NCBI GenBank assembly: GCA_030998225.1
Contig: JAPYXD010000714.1
Coordinates: 6,882,001-6,946,000 of the forward strand
Source: Diplolepis rosae
Lineage: Eukaryota > Arthropoda > Insecta > Hymenoptera > Diplolepididae
Length of the DNA stretch: 64,000 bases
Direction: 5' to 3'
Shown here: piece after piece, positions 49,108-59,464 of the stretch
How the letters are laid out: the number at the start of each line of letters is the position of its first letter
Numbering within the stretch: position 1 is the first letter of the stretch
Made by a program: the position numbers and the translations under genes
The notes under the pieces: generated by a model
Told to the model about the DNA's origin: nothing
The model's input: only the letters and a program-made list of their open reading frames with translations
Database searches by the model: none

Positions 49108-50158
49108 CTCTTCTTTGAGAGATCACTTGTCGCCCCCGTATATAACCCACCTGTCACTCAGATAGATTAAGAAAAACATTTACTCTTGTGTTTCAGACCA
49201 GCCATTTTTTAGATTTGATGGGAACCATCAACCAATTTTTCTTGGAAGGCCTATGTTCGGAAGGGTGCAGTGGCCAAACCGTGCAAATTTTTTCATACAA
49301 GTTTTCTGAATTTTTTAGTCTAACGGTTAATAAAACTCTTAAAAGAAACCGCATTAAAAAATCAAATATAGTTTTCTCACAGTAAAATTCCAAAAAACGC
49401 TTCGAAATACGGCCAATCCATGAGAACACCCCCTTAAACGTCCAAAGATTTAAAATTTTATATTTGTTCCTTGTTGCAATAATCGCTTTGTTAAAGCCAG
49501 CTCTCTTGGTAACAAAGCACTGTTTAGAAGAAGTCTGCAGAGAGTAATTTTCAACAACAAATGAATTACTTTTAAACGTATTGACTGAATTCATTTATCT
49601 ATATATAATTTACCAAAAATTATGGAGCACACCTGCTGAGTTGAAATGTGGCGTGTGTTATATTTCTTGTGTCGCGTTATTAAATTCTAGTAAAAGTGGC
49701 GAATGAACTTTTAATTTTTATGTGCGGCCCCTGTTTAATATTATTCTAATGGATCACTTATATATATTTAGGTAAGTTCTGTAATTAATTTAGGATAATT
49801 TAAATTATTTTTGCCATGTGCTCGTTACATCAAATAACCTCCTTTCAACTTAAATTTTACCGATCTACCCTTGCCTCAACTTGGTACTTAACGCAATGAC
49901 AGAAAAAACTTTGATGCTTAAGAGTCCTTAAGGGCATGTGATACGCACAAAATTAGCAAACGTTATTGATGTTAGGTTTCTACATTTTTGTGTCGGAAAT
50001 ATATGAAATTTTATTTTCCAAATTTAGAAAATGGTTGTGAAGATAGAAGTTGACGAAGACAGACAACTTTTGGTTTGTCGCAGTTTTACCTTGTGAAAGA
50101 AGAATGCACTAAACGAAAAAATCCAGTTTCTCTGTAAATATATTTATGTTATTTACAG
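49108..50158. other. Intronic sequence, no recognised feature
   Basis: A minus-strand open frame at 49,193-49,594 (133 codons) has no recognisable domain and is rich in aromatic and basic residues. The remainder is AT-rich. The last 20 bases form a good acceptor (TTATGTTATTTACAG). Confidence 0.5.
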
Positions 50159-50351
50159 GTTCCGTAGATTATGCATCTGGGTTGTTGATCAAAAGTGGTT
50201 TGACAATGGAGTACTACTTTTTATTGGACTAAACTGTATTACTTTGGCAATGGAACGACCAAATATACCTCCTAGTAGTACAGAAAGGCAGTTCCTCTGT
50301 AGTGCCAATTACTTATTCACAGCCGTATTCGCCATGGAAATGTTCATAAAG
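50159..50351 (+). CDS. Exon: T-type calcium channel alpha-1, domain III S1-S2
   Basis: A 193-bp exon with a TTTACAG acceptor and AAG/GTATTT donor. Phase is two on entry and zero on exit. It encodes 64 residues: FRRLCIWVVDQKWFDNGVLL, then FIGLNCITLAMERP (S1), then a short loop with SSTERQF, then NYLFTAVFAMEMFIK (S2). The NCITLAMERP motif and the E-M at the end of S2 are typical of Cav3 domain III. Helices S1 and S2 of the voltage sensor sit in the plasma membrane. The previous exon supplies the first two bases of its first Lys codon. Following exons (S3-S6, domain IV) are not found in the next 13.6 kb. Confidence 0.9.
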
Positions 50352-50380
50352 GTATTTTAGTTTCAATTTAATAATAATTA

Positions 50381-50985
50381 CACAGGCCCACAAAAAAAAG
50401 TGGAATGAACTTCACATGTGAGTATACTGCCTCTATGGATTTTGAGCCACTGAATCCGAATCTGGTCTCAGAATTTCCCTTGGACGCCCCAGTTTTCCCC
50501 TAGCCTTGGGGAAATGCGTGAAATCTTAGAAATTTCAGTATCTGTGAAAGCAAATTTGATCTACGAAATATTAATTAAAACGATAATTTTTTCACGTATC
50601 TCGAGTTGCTTAGTTTGAATCTCACTGTGGAATTTCACTAGAGTACCTTAGAATTCCACTAGCCTAGAGAAAAAAGTTTTGAGCTGAGCAAAGCCTGCGA
50701 TTTCTGGAAGTTTCTATTTTTACGTCAGAAAGCCTATATATTTTCGTATTTTGAGTTCCTGAATTCATATCTGACGTGCAAAATGTTCCACAGTACTTCA
50801 TAATTTCTCTAGCCTAGGGAAAATATGCAAAGATAACGGAAGCTTACAACTTCACGTAGCCTTTTTTTTATACGGAAAAGCTCATGTCTTCTCGTGTTTC
50901 GAGTAGCTGGATTCATATTTGATATCAGACTTTTTCTACAGGACCTAGAAATTTTAGTAGTCTAAAGTAAAAAGTGTAGTACGTG
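50381..50985. repeat. Transposon end with ~150-bp internal repeats
   Basis: TTA is followed by CACAGGCCCACAAAAAAAAG, nearly the same as the terminus at 34,226. Inside, a unit of about 150 bp recurs about four times (starts near 50,435, 50,595, 50,745 and 50,893), each with TTTTGAG..ACTGAAT..AT-like and CTAGCCTAGGGAAAA-like boxes. No transposase and no opposite end are seen, so this is a non-autonomous or truncated relative that inserted 30 bp after a coding exon. Confidence 0.6.
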
Positions 50986-51440
50986 GGTTTTACGGTGACT
51001 TTCAACGGGCAACCATGATTGTTCTTAACAAACTGCAAAATCCTGCTGCCCTGGCAGATACTGGGACAATGACAACTGCCTCGAATGGGGATGTGTAGAA
51101 TGATTCGTACTGAGGTTTGTCAAGATAATGATGCCAGCGAAGGCGCGCTGCCCTGCAGGTGGGCGTTAATGAGTGAGGATGATGCCGTAGTGTGTCTGAC
51201 GATGAGTTGACATGGTCCTCGTCAAAGTCGGAAAGCCCTCATACTTAGGCCTAGGGAGGTATAAGGGTTATCACCCCTAGGACGGCGGACTCACCTGCGT
51301 AGGACGTTTGACGATAATGAAACGAGGAAAAGATGAACAAACTAATATCATGGAATTTTTTGTAGGCTAGGGCAAATGTTAGAAGCTGGATAAAAATTCT
51401 GATGACAGATATGAACACGGCAACTCAGAAGACGGAAAGA
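50986..51440. other. GC-richer unidentified stretch
   Basis: Bases 51,000-51,330 are clearly richer in G and C than both neighbours and contain AAGGCGCGCTGCCCTGCAGG and CACCCCTAGGACGGCGG. No open frame or RNA family is recognised. It could be the untranslated tail of a LINE. Confidence 0.4.
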
Positions 51441-54040
51441 TATCCGTTTCTGAGCCCTAATATTATCACTCGGTGTTTTTTTAACCATTTATATTTTTTA
51501 TATAATACAAAATTATACATACTTTATTATACACTATTATTATAAATACTATTATTATTATATACTATTATTATAAATACTTTATGTCTGACAGAAATCT
51601 AGACGAGACCCCATTTTCATTTTCTCATATATTTGAATATTGAATTCAAATACGATCGTCTTGACGTCCGTTTTTGAGCCTTAATATTGGCACTCGGTGT
51701 GTGTTTATTTTTTTATTTATATTTTATATACAATACAACATTATAAATACGTTATTCTATACTATTATTGCATATACTATTATTAATATACTAATATTTT
51801 TATTTCCTCATAAATTTTAAATTTGAATCCTAAGACGACCATCTCGGCATCACTTTCTGAGCACTAATATTGTTCCACGGTGTTGTATTATTCATTTATA
51901 TTCTTTATATAATACAACATCATAAATACTTTATGCACGAAAGAAATCTAGGCAAGACTAGATTTACATTTTCTCATATTTTTAAAATTTCTTTTCTAAG
52001 ATGTCCGTTTTTAAATCAGTTTCTGAGCCTCAATATTGCCACGCGGGGTTTTATTACTCATTCATGTTTTTATACATATTATACATCAATATAAATACTT
52101 CATGCCCGATAGAAATCTAGACGAGACCCGTTTTACGTTTTCTCATAAATTTGAAATATGATTTCCAAGACGACCATCTCGACATCACTTTCTGAGCCCA
52201 AATATTGTCCCATTCTGCCTTATTATTAATGTATAGTTTATATTTTTACGTTTTTTCATGTATTTGAAATTAATTTTCTAAGATGTTAGTCTTGACATCC
52301 GCTTTGAGAACTAATATTGGCACGCGGAGTTTTGGTTCTAATATAGATTTGTAAGATCTCTTTGCTCCGAAAAAATTTAAACGACACCCCATTTTCGTTT
52401 TCTCATAAATATGAAATATGATTTCGAAGACGACCGTCTCGACATTAGTTTCTGAGCCCAGATATTATTCCACGGTTTCTCATTATTCATTTATATTTTT
52501 TATATAATACAACATTATAAATACTTTATGCACGAAAGAAATCTAGACAAGACCCGATTTACGTTTTCTCATATTTTTAAAATTTCTTTTCTAAGATGTC
52601 CGTTTTTAAATCAGTTTCTGAGCCCTAATATTGCCACGCGGTGTTTCATTTATTTATTTATATGTTTTTTATATTACAACGTTGTAAATTCTCCGTGCCG
52701 GGAAAGAATATAGACGACTCCCTATATTCGTTTTTGTCATATACCATATATGAAATTTGAGTTCTAAGCCCACATTCAGGACACCCGTTTCTGAGCCCTA
52801 ATACTGCCACGCAGAATTTTTGTCATAATACAGTTTTGGAGGTATTTTTTCCGGAAACAATTTAGACGAGAACCAATTTTCTTCTAATCATAAATTTGAA
52901 ATATGTTTTCTAAGACGACCGTTTCATCATCAGTTTCCGAGCCTTAATATTGTCACGCGGTGTTTTATTTTTCATTTATGTTTTTTATACATATTACATA
53001 TCAATATAAATAATTTATGCCCGAATGAAATCTAGACGAGATAAGATTTACATTTTCTGATAAATTAGAATTTCGTTTTCTAAGTAGACCGTCTCGACAT
53101 CAGTTTTTGAGGACTAATATTGTTGCCAATTTACGTTTTGTCATAAATTGGAAATTCAAATTCTAAGACGACTGACTTCATATCACTTTCTGAGTCCAAA
53201 TATTGTCACGCGGTGTTTGTATTATAATACAATTTTGAAAGAACTTTTCGCCTGAAAAAATTTAAACGACACCCCATTTTCGTTTTTTCATAAATTTTAA
53301 ATTTGAATCCTAAGACGACCGTCTCGACATTAGTTTCTGAGCCCAGATATTGTTCCACGGTTTTTCATTATTCATTTATATTTTTTATATAATACACCAA
53401 TATACATACTTTATGTCCGAAAGAAATCTAGACAAGACTAGATTTACATTTTCTCATATTTTTAAAATTTCTTTTCTAAGATGTCCGTTTTTAAATCAGT
53501 TTCTGAGCCTCAATATTGCCACGCGGCGTTTTATTATTCATTTGTGTTTTCTTATATTATACATCAATATAAATACTTTATGCCCGAATGCAACATAGAC
53601 GAGACCCGATTTACGCTTTCTCATAAATTTGAAATATGATTTCTAAGACGACCGTCTCGACATTAGTTTCTCAGTCCAAATATTGTCCAACGGTGTTTTA
53701 TTATTCATTTATGTTTTTTATACAATACGTCAATAAAAATACTTTATGCCCGAAAGAAATCTAGACGAGACCCGATTTACCTTTTTTCATAAATTTGAAA
53801 TTTGAGTTCTAAGACGACCGTCTCCACATCATTTTTTGAGCCCAAATCATGTTCAACGGTATTTTATAACTCATTAATATTTTTTATATAATACAACATT
53901 ATAAATACTGCATGCCCGAAGGAAATCTAGACAAGACTAGATTTACGGTTTCTCATATATTTGAAAATTTGTTTCCAAGACGACCGTCTCGACATCCGTT
54001 TTTAATTACTAATATTGCGACGCGGTGTTTCTATTATAAT
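51441..54040 (+). repeat. Second satellite array, ~165-bp units (~17 copies)
   Basis: Units carry, in order, a TGAGCCC.AATATTG.CACGCGGTGTTT box, TTTATATAATACA.CATTATAAA, TTATGCCCGAAAGAAATCTAGA, CATTTTCTCATA and CTAAGACGACCGTCTCGACAT. The CACGCGG landmark recurs near 52,040, 52,320, 52,635, 52,955, 53,208, 53,520 and 54,018, with diverged versions between. Copies differ by 15-30%. The 12-bp dyad AGACG-AC-CGTCT is kept in most units. It is unrelated to the 147-bp family. No gene is supported here. Confidence 0.9.
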
Positions 54041-54940
54041 ACGGATGTCACCTTCAGACCGATATTCAACGTTCTCAACATCAGAATCTAACTTACTTAT
54101 TGAAGATTGAAAATCAGTTCTGTCTACACAGTCACATCGTATCACTTCTTTACATAATTCTTCCAAATCTGTATTATCTCTTATTTCCTTACAAATCGAA
54201 TATATCACTTCCAAATATATATAACCAAATATATATAAAGTCTAAACTACATTGGCTCCTTTACTTCCTCTTTTCAAATTTTTACGAGCGTGCCAAATAC
54301 CAGCTGAAACCCGTATAGGTTTTCTTAAAGACTTTATTACCTTGATCGTTAGAACCTTCATGGCTCAAACAATATAAAATTTCCTTCTATCTCAACCAAT
54401 GTCGCCTAAAAACCCTTGTCAAATCTTGACTTTTACTTCTTTTTTTTTTCCCACATCCAACTAACTACAACCCCATATTTTCCATCCTTTCAACTTTTCT
54501 GGTACAGGTAAAATCCATCGCTCTCTTTCTATACTGTAAAGCCACAGCATGATCCCCAGGAATGTACCTTTAGAAGCACAGTTCTTCTAACAGTATTGTA
54601 ACATAAAAAAAGTTTTTCTAGCGGAGTAATAGAATACCTCCCAATAATGTAGGACCTCTATTAGGATTAGATTTTGATACTTTTGCACGATTCACATAGA
54701 TTTATAGTCAGGAAACAACAAAGAAATTTTTCCAATTTTGTTTTGAAAAACTACTAATAGTAGAACAAAATAAATATAAATTCTGTACCTCATGGTACTC
54801 AGTTTGTAAAATAAAATGGCTTAATATGAGTGTATAAATGTTTTACATTTATACGGTTGAGATCTTATAAACATTGATGTTTCCCAAATAGGATTATTTT
54901 GAGTACTGTATATAGAATGTGTAGGGTGACAAAAATTTTA
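54041..54940. other. Unassigned stretch after the second satellite
   Basis: A 70-codon minus-strand frame (54,214-54,002) is acidic and hydrophilic without a known motif. The rest is AT-rich with no recognised coding or repeat content. It may be the diverged continuation of the coding block at 54,944-56,010. Confidence 0.4.
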
Positions 54941-54943
54941 AAG

Positions 54944-56010
54944 TCAATTTTGGTGGTATGAAGCGAGGAAATTTTCATTTGTTGTGAAGTAAGATTCGTT
55001 ATTTGAAGAAATCGCGATATAAGAAATTTGAGATTTTATAAATATAGGTGTAATATAATCAGTATTGAAGTCAAAATATATTGGGGTTGAATGTGTTTTA
55101 AATACTTGAAATTCTTCAGAAGATGGAATTGGTATGGTCATAGTAAAAATAAGGTAGTTGTTGAAAGTAAAGTATCTTATTTTAGAAAAGGAATGACCAT
55201 GGAAAAAAGAGACGTTGTAAGGTAAGGGTCTTCTTTGTGAGATTGTAAGTCTAGGAAGGTATCTGGAAGCAGCATGGGGTGCCATAAATTTGATGCCGCA
55301 TGGGTTATAGCTTCCGTAAGTTGTGCAGGCAGTGATAAAAAGGATTTGGATATTTCATGCAACTCCATTAGCCAATTTGTTGCAAGAATTCTATGAATGT
55401 GAAAATTTGGGTTAATTCGAGATTTATGACAGTCTTTGTACAAGGTAACACTATCAAAATTTGATGAAAGATTTTCAAGTTGTTCAGAAAGTGGATTTGG
55501 AAGTAGGAACAAATTACCTTTAGTCCAAGAAAGAGAAGTTTTTTGTCTTATTTTTGGCTGTTTTGGTATTATTGTAAAAATCTTCATAGCAAAGATCAGA
55601 AGACGTTATCAATAGTTGTAGTAATTTCAAAGCAGCTGTATATCCGGCTGATTCGTTGGTAGGACCCGCTTGTACAGCAAAATGATCGTTTGTGTTAACT
55701 TGAGCAAGAAAAAATGATTTTGTTTTTGAATTTGGATCAGGATAACCTATGTATTGCGGTAACGGTAATCCATATTTTATCATAAAATAATCCCAAAATT
55801 TCCACGTTGTTTAAAAGTCTCGTAGTCTGTTCTACGTATCTTTTTTTTGTAACTTCGCACGTGAGTAGGCTGATCATATAATGCTCCATTCCAGATGATT
55901 TCCTGAATCGGTATGGAATATTTATATCAGAATTTATTGTACTGATTGGGAGGTCTATATCCGCATTTAAAACATTTCTTAAAACTTTTTCCAGAAAAAA
56001 GCGATACAGC
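54944..56010 (-). pseudogene. Unidentified gag/env-like coding block, copy A
   Basis: Minus-strand frames 55,783-55,520, 55,587-55,177 and 55,285-54,944 follow one another with frameshifts. Motifs include KYGLPLPQYIGYPDPNS, HFAVQAGPTNESAG, SLSWTKGNLFLLPNP and ISYIAISSNNESYFTTNE. The same motifs in the same order occur on the opposite strand at 62,860-63,950. Copy A lacks about 420 bp that copy B has between DFYNN and SLSWTKG. The last motif resembles retroelement Env proteins. I do not know the family. Confidence 0.5.
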
Positions 56011-56121
56011 AGGAATATTATTTCTTTTTATTTTATAAGGATTTATATTTTATAACGATTGTTATCTGGTGTACTAGGTTTTGTTATCTGACCACTTGTT
56101 TAAAGTTTTGAATCATCTATA

Positions 56122-56290
56122 CACTGCAAACCAAAACGTGTTGATCAACACACTTGGTATGTGTTAGACTAGTGAGCATAATTTAGCACATTTTAGTCCG
56201 TGTTATTTTGTAACATAAATAAAGCGTGTTACTATACATGCTTTAAGTGTTCAGAATAACGTACTTTATGTGTGTAATTGAAAAGGAATT
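56122..56290 (-). promoter_or_regulatory. Terminus with GTGTTA subterminal repeats
   Basis: After CACTGCAAACC there is a perfect 14-bp palindrome, GTGTTGATCAACAC (56,138-56,151). GTGTTA boxes or close variants follow near 56,162, 56,202 and 56,227. Dense short repeats inside a terminus are usual transposase-binding sites. No matching right terminus is found. Confidence 0.5.
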
Positions 56291-56400
56291 CGGTCGTTGT
56301 AAATAATGGAATTTGAATAATGCACACAACGAAATTGTTAAACTATCATTATCATTTTATTAACCTTAGTGATTTTTGAACGTTACAATTTTACAAAATT

Positions 56401-58676
56401 TTACAAAAAGTATTTTTTGATGTTCTCGAGTTTGCGCACTAGTTTTGCAGCCCCACTATTTTTTTTCATAACAAGCCCAAAAACGCGGTAGGCCATGAAT
56501 TCTAGAATTCCTGCGTAAGCTGCCGGAAAAGTACGGTGCCAACAGTAATAAGCGCACAGTAGTCCTCCAATCAAACGTTCTACAGTTGGCTCAGGTATGG
56601 GAATACGAAGTTTCTCATCAGCAACAATGTAAGCAGTTGTAATGACATCTTCAGAGACGAATACCACAAGCTTGGGAGCTCCGTCAATTTCCATATTCAT
56701 ATCTTGCAACGAAGAAAGGATCTGCGTCATCGAATCGATACATTAAAACAAATGTTTTGAGGTTCAAGATAATTAATAAGTTGCTTATGCGATACATGCC
56801 TTTTTTACAGTGCAGAGAAGAGGAACTTTCTTGTACATCTGTCGCCATGCCAAATCCTTGCATAGTTTTTCAAAAATAGCCAGCTTTTCGATTTCATCGT
56901 CGAATGGGAGATCAAACAGCTGACCGAGATCTTGTATAATTTTGAAAATTTTTTGAAACATTGTCTCTTCGTTTTCTTTGTGGATAACGTTATTCACTTC
57001 AAATATAATCTAAAACAATTGATAAAAAAGTCGAGATATTAAAAAACAATTAAAAGTTGATGAGGGTTCCATAATTTGTACGTTTGTTTATTCACCATGT
57101 CATAATTTTCTAATAGAGGAAACTTCGTGATGATGTCTGTTATCCGACTTCCGTCATTTTCTATCCATTTTCTACGAACATTTTTTGTGATCATCAGAAG
57201 CCTTTTGAAGTGACTCGTGTTTTTGCCCGATGTATACCCTTTTTGGATTTCCTGCATTGCCTCTTTATCGTCAATCTTCTTTGCAGCTTCAGATTCTAAG
57301 AGCCTATAACGAAGATTACAAATCATATACAAATCAGTCGGCAAAATTAACTCATAAAATACGTTGTTTTCATGTTCCTTACTCTTGTGGGGCCAACTTT
57401 GCTTGTTTAGAAGGAAAATGCTTCTCTCTTATCAGTTTGTGCTGTGGCGTAGTTTCGCTTGTCGTTTTTTTTGGTCTCTTACTATTTCTTACGTATTGGC
57501 TTAGAGCGGCACGAACTATTCCCTGAAATATATAAGCTACCTTTACTATCATGAAAAATTAAGTATGACTTTCACGATGAAAATTAATAAAAGAATTCAA
57601 ATTTGAAAAAAAACTTAGATGATAGGACAATCAAGTTAATTCTAAAACTGGTTAACAGATAGGTTATAGTTAACTCTATTAATAATTAAAATATTGGCTA
57701 CGTTATTATTGTTTCCTCCACGTAAAGCAGGAAACGTTTCCACAATTGTTCCAATGTTCATATAGTCCTGTTTTGTGGGATTTCCTCCAGTTTCTCGAAT
57801 AAGGAAATTAACCCAAAATGCTATGAAATCTTTTTGATTTTGGAGAATGTTGCCTTCATTATACAGTATTTGGAGATCAGAAGTCAGAGCAGGCAATTTA
57901 GTAGGATATGGAACAGATCTAGAGGATTGCTTCTTCAAAACATCTTCTGGCAAGTTTTTCGAACATTTGCGAGGGGGTTCTGTGTCTGGATTGTTGTCCA
58001 TGGATGATGAAGTCTAAAGTAACAAATTATCATTTATAGTAATCCTTGAACTACAGCAAACTTTGTAAATTATTAATTTTTTGTTTTTGAATGCAATTAT
58101 AAAAAATTGAATTAATAATTCGAGAAACCTGCTTTATTGAGAGTACATCGTTCGCCGCCCCTATTACAAGACTGTCGATTTTTCTGTTTGCTGACGACTC
58201 TAATGGTAAAAGCTGCAACAAAGTATATATTGAGTTATTATTACTTATTACTAATGCACTTAAAATTTTTATTCCCTAAACTCAATAAAAACAACCACAT
58301 CGAAATTTTAATTTAGATTGAAAACTCAAATTAAGATCAGGAAAATTTCATAACTTACAGCAGCCTCAAAGTTCTTTGTTGTTGATACATCATCCAGAGA
58401 AAAGATCATAGCATCGGAAATTTGATGAATCTCGAGGTTGTTATTCGAATCAGCATCTGTATTCTTTATTTGCGAATAATCTTCATCCACTGCGATGAGC
58501 ACAACATTTACTTCACATCCATTTACAAGCGTGTCATCATCATTCATATCACACCATTCTCCATTGTCTTCACGTGTTTGGAATATTATCGCCTTATTTC
58601 TAATCATCTTTTCCAAAATAATATCTTTTTTGCAAGACTCGAGAAAACTTAAACGCAAAGACTCGCACTCGGTCAC
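56401..58676 (-). CDS. SAMD3-like protein, seven exons, open reading frame intact
   Basis: Exons on the minus strand: 58,676-58,359; 58,212-58,129; 58,013-57,702; 57,522-57,383; 57,303-57,096; 57,009-56,809; 56,721-56,401 (stop). All junctions are GT-AG and all phases match (0,0,0,2,0,0), giving about 527 codons without a stop. The N-terminus (VTECESLRLSFLESCKKDII, then GEWCDMNDDDTLVNGCEVNV) resembles a PB1/ubiquitin-like fold seen at the start of animal SAMD3-like proteins. The middle contains RRKWIENDGSRITDIITKFP, and the C-terminus has GAPKLVVFVSEDVI and helical repeats. Function is unknown. The first exon has no good ATG (it opens with GTG; an ATG just upstream meets a stop), so the start may lie in a missing exon or at Met 24. 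Exon limits are predicted from sequence only. Confidence 0.6.
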
Positions 58677-58727
58677 ATGCGGCCGGGGTGCTATTTTAAT
58701 GCGCTTTCGTCTTTGTTTTATGAGACA

Positions 58728-58840
58728 AGACTAGATTTACATTTTCTCATATTTTTGAAATTTCTTTTCTAAGATGTCCGTTTTTAAATCAGTTTCTCAG
58801 CCTCAATATTGCCACGCGGGGTTTTATTACTCATTCATGG
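58728..58840 (+). repeat. Stray unit of the second satellite
   Basis: GACAAGACTAGATTTACATTTTCTCAT and what follows to TTTTATTACTCATTCATG is nearly identical to 51,950-52,070 in the second satellite. It sits about 50 bp upstream of the SAMD3-like gene, 4.7 kb from the array, in the gap between the two divergent genes. Confidence 0.85.
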
Positions 58841-59464
58841 TTATATTCCTTTCGGGTAGATTTTGCTTAACATAGGTTTCATATTGTCGTCTGCTTTCGT
58901 GCCTCTTTTCTACGGAGTCGAGTCGAGAGAAACATGGGAAACCACAATTCTCATTTTCGTTTCGATAGCCGAAAAACCAGCGGCATGAAATTGAAGCGAA
59001 GTAGTGTGAACACACCGACATGGAGCGCTTCATTGTTTTACCTCCACATTCTCGGCTCATAGGCACGAAAGCATGAAAGAAGGAACGGAGGAGAGTGCTG
59101 CCGTGCCTCGCAGTGGAAACCACACGGACGGAGCGTGCATTGGTAGTTGTAGGTACCCCGGTTTGCAATCTGAGCACACTGGATCAGACACGTTATGTAA
59201 GAGGAGAAAAATCGCATCAGCTAATATACAGGCAGTCGGAAAAGTTTCTGTCTCTTTTTCATAGCAGGTACGCGCAAGCGCAAAGCACTTACGTTGAAGA
59301 GGAATAGTGCTTTGACAGTATATCCGTCTTGATCTTTGTCGTGCATTAAAAAAAGACAGCGATAATATAAAAGACAGCAGCATATGGTTGAAAACTGTTG
59401 CGTTAGTATTATATTTTACATTATCAGTCTATTTTATTTATCCGAAAGTCAAGAATGTTAAATT
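58841..59464. promoter_or_regulatory. Shared CpG-richer region between divergent genes
   Basis: A 620-bp gap between two head-to-head genes, richer in CG dinucleotides than its surroundings (especially 58,980-59,300), as expected for a bidirectional promoter. It includes a perfect 9-bp inverted repeat, CAAAGCACT (59,281-59,289) with AGTGCTTTG (59,306-59,314). No TATA box is obvious. Frames running across it are not considered genes. Confidence 0.45.

Noticed and set aside
51870..53598. Plus-strand frames with RFTFSHIFKISFLRCPFLNQ
   Set aside because: They lie in the 165-bp satellite and recur with it; non-coding repeat.
57230..57526. Plus-strand 98-codon frame with a hydrophobic stretch
   Set aside because: Antisense to exons 4 and 5 of the SAMD3-like gene.
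58827..59383. Overlapping frames on both strands between the divergent genes
   Set aside because: No motif; explained by CpG-rich promoter-like composition.
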